DNA of 6,560 nt from Methanosarcinales archaeon. Lineage in GTDB: Archaea; Halobacteriota; Syntropharchaeia; Alkanophagales; Methanospirareceae. Below the pieces are notes generated by a model. The model was not told the DNA's origin and ran no database searches. It saw nothing but the letters and a program-made list of their open reading frames with translations. Positions 1-6,528 of this stretch are shown in pieces; positions within the stretch are counted from its first letter, which is position 1; each line of letters begins with the position of its first letter. The stretch is from NCBI GenBank assembly GCA_016649585.1, contig JAENXH010000080.1, positions 1-6,560 on the forward strand, in the 5' to 3' direction. Position numbers and translations under genes: made by a program.

Positions 1-144
1 GCAAAGATGGTTGCCTTTGCTGGAATGTCCTATACGGGGATGCTGGAAAACATCCTGAAAAGCGCTGCCGCACGCATGGCGCATCTGCAGGAGGGTGAAA
101 AGAAAATACAGGAGATCGCAGAATCACCGGACGCAAGCGAGTAA
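1..144 (+). CDS. 3' end of an unidentified protein (partial)
   Basis: The window opens inside a reading frame that continues for 47 codons and ends at TAA 142-144. The visible tail has a fairly hydrophobic, Gly/Met-containing start (residues near VAFAGMSYTGMLENIL), an Ala-rich stretch, then a charged Lys/Glu-rich helix-like end (EGEKKIQEI) and an acidic last few residues. I do not recognise the family, and no catalytic motif is visible in this piece. It lies on the same strand as the phosphorylase gene, whose start codon follows after 51 bp, so the two could be co-transcribed. A TATA-like box in that gap leaves room for independent transcription. That it is coding rests on the open frame running to the window edge and its protein-like composition; the function is unknown. 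Confidence 0.6.
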   Translation, partial: AKMVAFAGMSYTGMLENILKSAAARMAHLQEGEKKIQEIAESPDASE

Positions 145-151
145 AACGGAA

Positions 152-160
152 CATATATAT
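152..160 (+). promoter_or_regulatory. possible TATA box ahead of the phosphorylase gene
   Basis: An AT-only run (CATATATAT) sits 36-44 bp before the ATG at 196. Archaeal transcription normally starts about 25 bp after the TATA centre, which would give a very short leader of about 12 nt and cut close to the Shine-Dalgarno motif at 182-187. No convincing purine-rich BRE precedes it. Weak call. Confidence 0.25.
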
Positions 161-195
161 CCATAAAATCTATCTCGAATTGAGAGGAAAAAGAG

Positions 196-1917
196 ATGGA
201 GCGACGTGACAGCTCACTTATAGAAGAGTATTTTCACATTGCACTTTTCAGCATGGAGATAGGTATGCATCCCAAGATACCGACGTATAGCGGCGGACTG
301 GGTGTATTAGCCGGAGATATCTTGAGATCATGCGCAGATCTGAATGTCCCACTGGTCGCAGTTACGCTCGCCAGTAATAAGGGTTACCTATCCCAATACC
401 TCAATGAAGAGGGGAACCAAACAGAAGGGTCGATGTGCTGGAGGATCCAGGATTTCGCAACACTCATGACCCCCAAAGTATCAGTCCCTATTGCGGGTAG
501 GGCGGTGAAGGTACAGGCCTGGAAATACCTCATAACCGGTTTGGAGGGCCATCAAGTACCGGTCTATCTTCTTGATACCGACCTTTTTGAAAATAGCGAT
601 TCGGATAGGGAAATCACATCGTATCTCTACGGTGGCGATTTGAGCTACAGATTATCACAGGAGATAGTGCTCGGAATCGGCGGTGTACGCATGCTCGCGG
701 CCTTAGGGCACACCGATATCCGAAAATATCACCTGAATGAAGGGCACTCTGCACTGGCCGTGGTCGAACTGGCGAAGGAAATCAAAAAAAATTCGCCGAA
801 TCTCTCTGCTGGGCAGATTGAGGAGTTAGTACGTCATAAATGTGTCTTTACGACGCACACACCGATTCCAGCAGGTCACGATATATTTTCGGTCGACTTG
901 GTCAAAAGTCTCCTGAAAGGATACTGTGACGAGGCGGAAATCGATACCATTTGCTATAAAGACGAATTAAATATGACCTTACTCGCGTTAGAGCACAGCG
1001 GCCATATAAATGGCGTGGCGAAGCGGCATGAAGAAATTTCACGGAATATGTTCCCTGGTTATCCTATCGATTCGATAACGAACGGTGTGCATCATGTATT
1101 TTGGACTTCCAAACCGTTCCGCAGGCTGTATGATAAGCATACCAGCGGTTGGCGAAAAGATTCGTTTAATCTGAGGTATGTGATGTCAATACCCCTGGAA
1201 GAGATTGTGCAAGCACATCGCGAGGCAAAGAGGATGCTGATCGATCTTGTTAATACAAAGCACCATATCGGGATGGATTATGATACCTGTACCGTGGGTT
1301 TTGCCCGGCGAATGGCACGGTATAAGCGGCCGCATCTTTTGTTCAGTAATCCGGACAGATTAGTAAGTATTACGAAAAATAGTGGCCCGATTCAGGTCAT
1401 CATTGCGGGCAAAGCGCACCCTAAGGATACGTTGGGAAAGGAGCTGATAAAGAGTATCTTTGCCGCCATGAAGAGATTGGAAACGGATATAAAGATTGTA
1501 TTCCTCGAAAATTACGATATGGAGCTCGCGCAGTTTATCACTTCGGGTGTGGACGTGTGGCTCAATACGCCGAAAATACCGTGTGAAGCATCGGGCACCA
1601 GCGGCATGAAAGCGTGCCTCAACGGCGTCCCGAGCTTGAGTGTGCTCGATGGCTGGTGGGTGGAAGGGTGCGTAGAGGGTGTGACCGGATGGGCGATAGA
1701 GACAAAGGTTGCAAATGTCTGCGAATTGGAAATGGATGATTCAGAAGAGGCGGAAAGCCTTTATAGGAAATTAGAACAGGTGGTATTACCAATGTTTTAT
1801 ACCGACCGCGAGAAATGGGCCCAGATTATGCGCTATGCCATTGCCTTTAATGGCTCGTTCTTCAATTCGCATCGAATGGTCCTGCAGTATCTCCTGAATG
1901 CTTATTTTGCAGAGTGA
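196..1917 (+). CDS. glgP: alpha-glucan (glycogen) phosphorylase, GT35 family
   Basis: This cytosolic PLP enzyme cleaves terminal alpha-1,4 linkages of glycogen or maltodextrin with phosphate, releasing glucose-1-phosphate. At 573 residues it is the compact prokaryotic form and lacks the long N-terminal regulatory extension of animal enzymes. Motifs in order: YSGGLGVLAGD (31-41, glycine-loop region), YLYGGDLSYRLSQEIVLG (143-160), HLNEGHSAL with the active-site His at 184, HTPIPAGHD (221-229), TNGVHH (295-300), RRMARYKR with the phosphate-site Arg372 and Lys377, and EASGTSGMK (464-472), where Lys472 is the expected PLP Schiff-base lysine. The full GT35 core is present without breaks. The start is well fixed: an in-frame TGA lies at 181-183, and GAGAGG (182-187) stands 8 nt before the ATG. 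The next gene encodes the matching debranching enzyme, which supports a role in glycogen breakdown. Family assignment is secure; chain-length preference is not readable. Confidence 0.95.
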   Translation: MERRDSSLIEEYFHIALFSMEIGMHPKIPTYSGGLGVLAGDILRSCADLNVPLVAVTLASNKGYLSQYLNEEGNQTEGSMCWRIQDFATLMTPKVSVPIAGRAVKVQAWKYLITGLEGHQVPVYLLDTDLFENSDSDREITSYLYGGDLSYRLSQEIVLGIGGVRMLAALGHTDIRKYHLNEGHSALAVVELAKEIKKNSPNLSAGQIEELVRHKCVFTTHTPIPAGHDIFSVDLVKSLLKGYCDEAEIDTICYKDELNMTLLALEHSGHINGVAKRHEEISRNMFPGYPIDSITNGVHHVFWTSKPFRRLYDKHTSGWRKDSFNLRYVMSIPLEEIVQAHREAKRMLIDLVNTKHHIGMDYDTCTVGFARRMARYKRPHLLFSNPDRLVSITKNSGPIQVIIAGKAHPKDTLGKELIKSIFAAMKRLETDIKIVFLENYDMELAQFITSGVDVWLNTPKIPCEASGTSGMKACLNGVPSLSVLDGWWVEGCVEGVTGWAIETKVANVCELEMDDSEEAESLYRKLEQVVLPMFYTDREKWAQIMRYAIAFNGSFFNSHRMVLQYLLNAYFAE

Positions 1918-1960
1918 GCCATTTTTACCCTGTCATTCTGCTGAATGCTAAGGACTGGTA

Positions 1961-1977
1961 CTCTCATCTCTCTTTTT
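1961..1977 (+). terminator. possible archaeal poly-pyrimidine/T-tract terminator
   Basis: A pyrimidine run ending in five Ts (CTCTCATCTCTCTTTTT) lies about 45-60 bp after the phosphorylase stop. A second T5 tract is at 1922-1926, and a small 5-bp inverted repeat (CATTC/GAATG, 1934-1947) lies between them. Archaeal RNA polymerase can terminate at T-rich tracts without a strong hairpin. With a possible promoter at 2021, this suggests the two glycogen genes may be separate transcripts, but read-through is equally possible. Confidence 0.3.
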
Positions 1978-2020
1978 GCTCACTACGTATCTCCAGTTAC
2001 CTCGTCAAAAACCACCGCCA

Positions 2021-2030
2021 CTTTTAATAA
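2021..2030 (+). promoter_or_regulatory. possible TATA box for the debranching enzyme gene
   Basis: CTTTTAATAA lies about 35-44 bp before the ATG at 2065. Transcription would start near 2050, leaving a short leader that keeps the AAGGT ribosome-binding motif at 2052-2056. The upstream bases are not a clear purine-rich BRE, so this is only a plausible assignment. Confidence 0.35.
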
Positions 2031-2064
2031 CGGCTGCCGCTTGTTCTTCTTAAGGTAAGGGAAG

Positions 2065-4161
2065 ATGAACTTTCACGTTGCACTCCAGCCCGTTGAGGAG
2101 GAAAATCCCGGGAGGACCAAGCATGCTATACTCAAACGACCGCACGCATCCTGGTCTCACTCAGTTTTCTCGGTTCCTCTTGGGAACAAAGTCATTCCCA
2201 ACCGTGATTACCCCTATGAGGGGCTGTCCGTATTGATCAACGGCGAAAACATCCATTTCTTAGAGGGGGTAGCGGTCGGCGCGAAGATAGGAGGAGAGTA
2301 CGTTAAGCTCGCTCCAACGCAGGTGACCGTTTCGCCTTGGAAGCTGACGTATTATTATGAGAATGCGGCGGAGCACGTTCATCTCGTGACGAGCTACTAC
2401 TTGATGAAGAGTGAAGGCGCACGCCAAAACGGCGTTACTGCGTGCATCTCGCTTGAAAGCAACGCATTAAGCCCTTACAGGGCTTGCGGGGTCGTGGGGC
2501 AGAGCCCTAAAGCGCTGGTAATCGAGCCTTTGGTTGATATCCGACACATGTATGCGCATTCACTGCCCAAGGAGCTTTCCTGTAGAGCTTTACGTGATGG
2601 CATGCTGATCTGGCGGGGTAAGAAGTGTATTTCACTTCGAACGGCACATGCGTGTGAAGTGAGAACGGGGAAGAAGGAACTCGAGTGGTGGTATAAACTC
2701 GGCTCGGGATTCCGAGAGAAGACAGATGCCGGTGCGGTATTCACAGGAGAGCTAAAGAAACCAGTATCACTGGGTGAGATTGAGCTTCCTCTGGATAACA
2801 CCGCTGCTGCGTTACTGGTGATAGCTTGCAGCGATTCAGAAATACAGCTTGAACGGCTGCACGAACGGGGGAAGGATTGGATGCGCGATGAAACAGAGGA
2901 GCAAAAGAGAGCTGAAGAAATGGTGAAATCCCTTGGTATTGGTGCAAAGGATGCGGCGATTGCGTTCCGGGCACTCGCGCTTTCGAAATTTGGCATGTAT
3001 GTGAACGGTGAGTTTTTTTACGAAGCCGGTGATTTCTGGTTCCGAACACCGTGGTTCAGGGACTTGTTTGAAGGGATTATCAACAATATCGAGACCTTAA
3101 CACGCCTTGGAGACACTGAAAAAATCAAGAACATCATTTTGCATTCGTTTGACTATCAAGATCGCTATGGTCGAATCCCCAACCGATTTCCTGAACGGCG
3201 ATCCGAGGTCTTGGATTATAACAATGCAGACGCAACGTTTCTCGCATTTATCGCTGCCGGTGAGCTTTTAAAGAGGAACTGGGATGCTAATTTTGTCGCG
3301 TGGATTTTAGAACGGGCTGCATCCACCATCGCTCGTTTAAAGCAGAACGACGTGGACACACTGAACGGCGCGCCCGTTCTGCACGTAAACGGGCTCGTTT
3401 CCGTCGTTCCCGGGCATTCGTGGATCGATTCGAAACGCACCGTAGAAATCGCAGGGGAAAAAACGGAGGTCTCGGTACGAATACCTGATTCGTGGTTAGA
3501 AGAAGTGGGGGAAAAAGCCGAACTAAATAAGCCAACGTATCTTCTGCCTGAGATCAATGCACAATGGCTAAAAATGCTGAGCTGCTGCTCGCAGATAGCC
3601 ATGAAGCTCGGTGCAGAAACGGAAATGTTTACGGTATTATTGGCAAAAGCGCGTGCAAATTTCAAGCGAGTGTTCTGGGATGCCACGGCGAGCAGCTTAT
3701 ACAATCTCGTTACTCTGACAGGGAAACAGGATACAACGTTCGGATCACCTGCCGTTGTTGCCGTCTCGTTACTGGCGGATGAAGCGGTTTTTACACACCA
3801 GGAATTGAGGAGCTTTATCAGAAGCGTGAAGCGGAATCTGCTCGTCGAACGGAACGGACTTCCGTTCGGGATACTCGTGAAGCAGTCTCCGAAGCGGACC
3901 TACTACGGTGATGAGGAATATCATGAGGCAGTGGTCTGGCCGCGCGATACGCCGTATCCCATACGACTTTTGCGTTATGACCCCGAACTCGAAAAAGAAA
4001 CGGTTGACGGGTTACTGAGGAGCAATTTAGACCACCAGATGAACGAAGGCTTCGTCTTTTACAACGGCGAGTTGTTCAGTCCCGATAATGGTGCAGTGGT
4101 GCCGGTAAAGAACCCGGTGCAGTTCTGGTCGCAGTGGGTGGACCCGTACCTAGAACCTTAG
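2065..4161 (+). CDS. amylo-alpha-1,6-glucosidase (glycogen debranching enzyme)
   Basis: This enzyme hydrolyses alpha-1,6 branch stubs left by phosphorylase, releasing free glucose; it is probably cytosolic, as no signal peptide is seen. Residues 1 to about 270 look like the beta-rich N-terminal domain typical of these proteins. From about residue 295 to the end is the (alpha/alpha)6 catalytic barrel of the GDE C-terminal/GH133 type. Supporting motifs are TPWFRDLFEG (328-337), GRIPNRFPE (369-377), DYNNADATF (384-392), HSWID (451-455), LPEINAQW (494-501) and EYHEAVVWPRD (618-628), which match conserved blocks of the family. I see no GH13-like glucanotransferase domain such as the N-terminal half of the roughly 1,500-residue eukaryotic bifunctional enzyme. 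The start is fixed by an in-frame TAA at 2056-2058 and by AAGGT 8 nt before the ATG. It follows the phosphorylase gene by 147 bp, and the two act on the same polymer. Confidence 0.9.
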   Translation: MNFHVALQPVEEENPGRTKHAILKRPHASWSHSVFSVPLGNKVIPNRDYPYEGLSVLINGENIHFLEGVAVGAKIGGEYVKLAPTQVTVSPWKLTYYYENAAEHVHLVTSYYLMKSEGARQNGVTACISLESNALSPYRACGVVGQSPKALVIEPLVDIRHMYAHSLPKELSCRALRDGMLIWRGKKCISLRTAHACEVRTGKKELEWWYKLGSGFREKTDAGAVFTGELKKPVSLGEIELPLDNTAAALLVIACSDSEIQLERLHERGKDWMRDETEEQKRAEEMVKSLGIGAKDAAIAFRALALSKFGMYVNGEFFYEAGDFWFRTPWFRDLFEGIINNIETLTRLGDTEKIKNIILHSFDYQDRYGRIPNRFPERRSEVLDYNNADATFLAFIAAGELLKRNWDANFVAWILERAASTIARLKQNDVDTLNGAPVLHVNGLVSVVPGHSWIDSKRTVEIAGEKTEVSVRIPDSWLEEVGEKAELNKPTYLLPEINAQWLKMLSCCSQIAMKLGAETEMFTVLLAKARANFKRVFWDATASSLYNLVTLTGKQDTTFGSPAVVAVSLLADEAVFTHQELRSFIRSVKRNLLVERNGLPFGILVKQSPKRTYYGDEEYHEAVVWPRDTPYPIRLLRYDPELEKETVDGLLRSNLDHQMNEGFVFYNGELFSPDNGAVVPVKNPVQFWSQWVDPYLEP

Positions 4162-4330
4162 TTTTAAGATTGCTTGCACAGGTCTGCACCGCTTCTCAAT
4201 CTCGGCTATTTCAGCCTCTCAATCTGAGATACGTTAAATTTGGTAAAAAACCCTTTATAAACGCGGTAAATCGCCCAGTGCTTTTCAGAATGTCGCTTCT
4301 GATTTTCGGCTTTATTCCTGAGACTATTTT
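4162..4330. other. non-coding gap between debranching enzyme and minus-strand relic
   Basis: No credible gene was found in these 169 bp. The stretch is relatively AT-rich and contains a 9-bp direct repeat, TCTCAATCT, at 4194-4202 and 4217-4225. It also has a strong BRE/TATA-like box at 4244-4261 and a T6 tract at 4326-4331. Short open frames exist on both strands but lack a start with a ribosome-binding site or any recognisable motif. Confidence 0.5.
4244..4261 (+). promoter_or_regulatory. BRE/TATA-like promoter element without an assigned gene
   Basis: A purine-rich run (GTAAAAAA) followed by CCC and TTTATAAA (4254-4261) is the best archaeal promoter match in the window. On the + strand transcription would begin near 4282, in a region with no intact gene, and would run antisense into the methylase relic. 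TTTATAAA is itself a palindrome, so minus-strand use is possible, but the A-rich BRE-like side favours +. A T6 tract at 4326-4331 could end a transcript of about 50 nt. No expression evidence is available. Confidence 0.4.
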
Positions 4331-4556
4331 TTATGGTGATTTCTCTACCAGTTCTCTCTCCTCCTCCGTCAGCCCGTACAACTCATAAACCAGCCTGTCA
4401 ATCTGTGCATCAACAATCTTTATCTGCCGTTCGTAAAGCTCTGTATCTCGTTCCATTTTTGCATTGTGGTACTTCTTCCTGGAGTTCAAGCATGTTCTCA
4501 ACTAAAGAAACGAGTTCCTTAACCTTTATCTTGGCTTGCTCTTTCGTGTAGCTCAT
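4331..4556 (-). pseudogene. frameshifted C-terminal relic of an Eco57I-family adenine DNA methyltransferase/restriction enzyme
   Basis: On the minus strand, ATG 4556-4554 opens a frame whose first 28 residues include KELVSLVENMLELQEE. That frame then drifts and stops at 4412-4410. Skipping one base (near 4472) continues in another frame as YHNAKMERDTELYERQ, then IDRLVYELYGLTEEE, ending at TAA 4333-4331; the joined product is 74 residues. From family knowledge, a coiled LV..MLEL segment followed by ID.LVYELYGLT.EE is the usual extreme C-terminus of Eco57I/type IIG and PglX-like N6-adenine methyltransferases, which are normally around 1,000 residues long. Neither the NPPY catalytic motif nor a target-recognition domain is present in 4557-4855, and an in-frame stop lies just before the ATG. 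No good ribosome-binding site precedes it (AGGTTGA is about 16 nt away). I read it as a decayed remnant. A frame error in the assembly, or a functional 74-residue standalone protein, is less likely but not excluded. Confidence 0.7.
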
Positions 4557-4855
4557 TTGCTTTGATATGTTTCAACCTTCGTGTTTTGAAGAACTTAAAT
4601 CTTTCGCATTTGTTCTGATTTTACACGATTTCGCCTTCCTGCTTTCGCCTCTGTGTCTTTAGTACAGGTAAAAGTTCAAAAATCCGTTATGAGCGGCCCG
4701 TTCTGATGCTGAGCATACGTATGTGCGTGTAGCCATGGTACGTTATTCCCAAATCCTTCCGAGTACGTTAGATTATTTAGAATAGAGCAAAAATTTTTTA
4801 GCTGTTCACTTCTATCTTTTGTTTAACAGCAAATACAACTATAACGAAAAGGCCA
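4557..4855. other. non-coding upstream region of the kinase gene
   Basis: No intact gene was found in these 299 bp, and reading the minus strand shows no upstream continuation of the methylase relic. Contents are two imperfect 14-bp units beginning TTTCGCCT (4629-4642 and 4643-4656), a perfect palindrome CATACGTATG (4714-4723), and an exact 8-bp direct repeat GTACGTTA (4738-4745 and 4763-4770). The final AT-rich segment (about 4771-4830) probably carries the promoter of the kinase gene, but no single TATA box stands out; TTATTTAG at 4773-4780 and the A/T run at 4789-4800 are the candidates. Confidence 0.5.
4714..4770. repeat. TACGT-containing palindrome and direct repeat, possible operator cluster
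   Basis: TACGT occurs at 4716-4720 (inside the perfect palindrome CATACGTATG), at 4739-4743 and at 4764-4768. The last two lie inside an exact repeated octamer, GTACGTTA. The start-to-start spacings are 23 and 25 bp. The cluster ends 85 bp before the kinase start codon, just upstream of its AT-rich promoter candidates, as a regulator-binding site would. Repeats this short could arise by chance. Confidence 0.3.
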
Positions 4856-5836
4856 ATGTACGATAAAAAGGCAATTTATCCATATCTGAAGAGAGAGATA
4901 TTCCCGCAGTTCGCGCCGCCACCGTACGGGCGGATCGAGATGAAACGGCTTTCCGGTGAACGGCAGGTCTACCTCTTCCGTGAACGGACGAAGAAGCTAA
5001 AGGTAGTGGGGAAGTTCTTTGAATCCGGTTCCGTCCACGCGGAAGAGGCATGGCGCTGGGCGGAAAAGGAATATTCCAATTTACAACAGGTGCGGGAACA
5101 ATTCGGCATGAACAACGGTACGTATCGGGTTGTAGCCCCGTTAGGGAAGAACAAGGACCTCTCTGCCTTGCTCGTTACGGAGCTGGCGCCGGGTAAGGCA
5201 CTCGATCACTATGTGACCACCGCTATTTATGACGAGCACCAATCCCAGCGACTGTTTGATAAGTTAACCTATCTTGCCCAGTTTTTTGTCAAGCTTCATC
5301 GTAGTAGCGAGACTGACAAGCAGGTTTCGCCTGAGCTCGCCCAAGGGTATCTGGGTAAGCTATTGCATTCGTTGAGCAAGGGGCCCTTAACCGCTTCGCA
5401 AAGACACGGCATCGAAACATATGCAGCCCGTTGGTGGGACACAAACGACGTTTTTGCAGACCGGGAAGTAACCGTTCATGGCGATGCAACCCCTACAAAC
5501 TTCTTCTTTCAACATCAAGAGGTCATAGCCATCGACTTAGATAAAACGAAACGGGCGGACCGCTGTTGGGATTTGGGATTCATCGCTGCCGAATTAAAGC
5601 ATCACTTTACGTGGCGCACAGGCGATAGTTTAGCGGCTGAGCCTTTTATCGGTCATTTCTTGTGGGTCTACGCCGTTACGTACGGGGATGAGCAGTTTTT
5701 CTATACCATCACGCGGAAGATCCCTCTTTATATGGCGCTGGGCTTATTAAGAATAGCGAGAAATATCTGGCTGGACGAGCCGTATAGGAGCAATCTGATA
5801 ACGGAGGCATATAAATGTCTAAAATACGGGCTGTAA
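4856..5836 (+). CDS. APH-fold phosphotransferase, probable small-molecule (sugar?) kinase
   Basis: This 326-residue soluble protein belongs to the aminoglycoside phosphotransferase/choline kinase-like superfamily, which transfers ATP phosphate to small hydroxylated molecules. The N-lobe has a probable beta3 lysine in KVVGKFF (Lys53) followed by a Glu-rich helix (61-73). The C-lobe shows the catalytic loop VHGDATPTN (207-215; Asp210 as catalytic base, Asn215 as metal ligand) and the metal-binding IDLD (226-229), followed by RADRCWDLGFI (233-243). All core kinase residues therefore appear present. The start is constrained by an in-frame TAG at 4799-4801, with ATG 4856 the only standard start after it; the ribosome-binding motif is weak (AAAAGG, only 3 nt away). 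It overlaps the HAD gene by 22 bp. The substrate is unknown: proximity to glycogen genes suggests a sugar, as in the APH-like maltokinases, but antibiotic resistance is not implied. Confidence 0.85.
   Translation: MYDKKAIYPYLKREIFPQFAPPPYGRIEMKRLSGERQVYLFRERTKKLKVVGKFFESGSVHAEEAWRWAEKEYSNLQQVREQFGMNNGTYRVVAPLGKNKDLSALLVTELAPGKALDHYVTTAIYDEHQSQRLFDKLTYLAQFFVKLHRSSETDKQVSPELAQGYLGKLLHSLSKGPLTASQRHGIETYAARWWDTNDVFADREVTVHGDATPTNFFFQHQEVIAIDLDKTKRADRCWDLGFIAAELKHHFTWRTGDSLAAEPFIGHFLWVYAVTYGDEQFFYTITRKIPLYMALGLLRIARNIWLDEPYRSNLITEAYKCLKYGL
5802..5807 (+). promoter_or_regulatory. internal Shine-Dalgarno site for the HAD gene
   Basis: CGGAGG lies inside the last codons of the kinase gene, 7 nt before ATG 5815. 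This strong site decides the HAD start and means ribosomes finishing the kinase pass directly over it, so translation of the two genes is probably coupled. Confidence 0.75.
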
Positions 5837-6528
5837 TCTTTGATTGTTATGGTACCCTTGTCGATATCCGTACCGACGAAGGGAGAGACGAGATCTTTTA
5901 CTATCTCTCGCTCTACCTCCAGTATTACGGTGGAACCATCGATGCGGAAAAATTGAAGTCCGCTTTTGAACTCGAAAAGAAGCGCAATCTCAGAACAAGT
6001 GATGAGCGCTATCCCGAGGTAGACCTCGAAGTAGTGTTTCAGAATATCCTCAGAAAGGAGGGCATGTATTGTCCAACCCTCGCAGAATCGTGTTGTAAAC
6101 TGCAGCGGCTGCTCAGTCGCGATCGATTTCAGCTCTTCCCCAGTACGCTTCCCGTGTTACGGGAAATGAAGAGAGATGGCTATTTCCTTGCGATCGTCTC
6201 CGACGCACAGAAGGTGTATTGCTGGGAAGAAGGGCGGATATTAGGCCTCAACCAGTTCTTTGATCATATGATCGTATCGACCGAGTTGGGCTTTAAAAAA
6301 CCCGATCCCCGGCTTTTCGCTGTTACCTGCGATCTCTTAAATACCCCCCCTGCGGAGGCCGTATATATTGGTGACAATTTCGATCGAGATGTTCCCGGGC
6401 CCAAACAAATAGGCATGCCGGTCATCTTGCTTGACCGGGGTCAGAACAAGAATACGCGGAAGCCGGGGCCCGATTTCTATGCCAAGGATCTCTGGGAAGC
6501 CTGGGAGTGGATAAAAGGCCGTGGATAG
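5815..6528 (+). CDS. HAD-superfamily hydrolase (haloacid dehalogenase-like, subfamily IA type)
   Basis: This 237-residue cytosolic Rossmann-fold hydrolase is probably a phosphatase acting on a small phosphate ester. Motif I is FDCYGTLVD (9-17) with nucleophile Asp10. A helical cap region follows (about 18-105), then motif II IVSDA (127-131, Ser129), motif III GFKKPDP (159-165, lysine 161 or 162) and motif IV YIGDNFDRD (184-192, Asp187 and Asp192). The residue two after the nucleophile is Tyr12 rather than the general-acid Asp usual in HAD phosphatases. Tyr at this place is seen in haloacid dehalogenases and in a number of uncharacterised HADs, so dehalogenase or other chemistry cannot be excluded. 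The start at 5815 has a strong GGAGG 7 nt upstream, and the protein begins only nine residues before the nucleophile, normal for the family. It overlaps the kinase gene by 22 bp. A terminator-like hairpin at the stop codon suggests it is the last gene of its transcript. Confidence 0.88.
   Translation: MSKIRAVIFDCYGTLVDIRTDEGRDEIFYYLSLYLQYYGGTIDAEKLKSAFELEKKRNLRTSDERYPEVDLEVVFQNILRKEGMYCPTLAESCCKLQRLLSRDRFQLFPSTLPVLREMKRDGYFLAIVSDAQKVYCWEEGRILGLNQFFDHMIVSTELGFKKPDPRLFAVTCDLLNTPPAEAVYIGDNFDRDVPGPKQIGMPVILLDRGQNKNTRKPGPDFYAKDLWEAWEWIKGRG

Noticed and set aside
2475..2996. 173-codon open frame on the minus strand inside the debranching enzyme gene
   Set aside because: It lies wholly antisense to a well-supported gene. 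The translation is rich in Ser, Cys and Pro with no recognisable domain, as expected from reading a real gene backwards.
3216..3704. 162-codon open frame on the minus strand inside the debranching enzyme gene
   Set aside because: It overlaps the conserved catalytic barrel in antisense and has low-complexity composition with no motif.
4208..4340. Minus-strand open frame of about 40 codons ending at TAG near 4208, beyond the methylase relic
   Set aside because: No start codon, no ribosome-binding site and no recognisable motif; a frame this short is expected by chance.
4134..4388. 84-codon + strand frame overlapping the end of the debranching enzyme
   Set aside because: It starts inside the debranching enzyme in another frame, has no ribosome-binding site and a Ser/Phe-rich tail, and runs antisense into the methylase relic, which explains its open reading.
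4333..4551. 72-codon + strand frame in the gap
   Set aside because: It is the antisense shadow of the minus-strand methylase remnant.
4569..4605. Stretch beginning GTTTCAACCTTCGTG that resembles some archaeal CRISPR repeats
   Set aside because: Only one copy is present, with no second repeat, no regular spacers and no cas gene. The resemblance is from memory and limited to the first dozen or so bases.
4856..5836. Aminoglycoside resistance gene
   Set aside because: The APH fold is shared by many metabolic kinases. The context is carbohydrate metabolism without mobile elements, and nothing in the sequence points to an antibiotic substrate.
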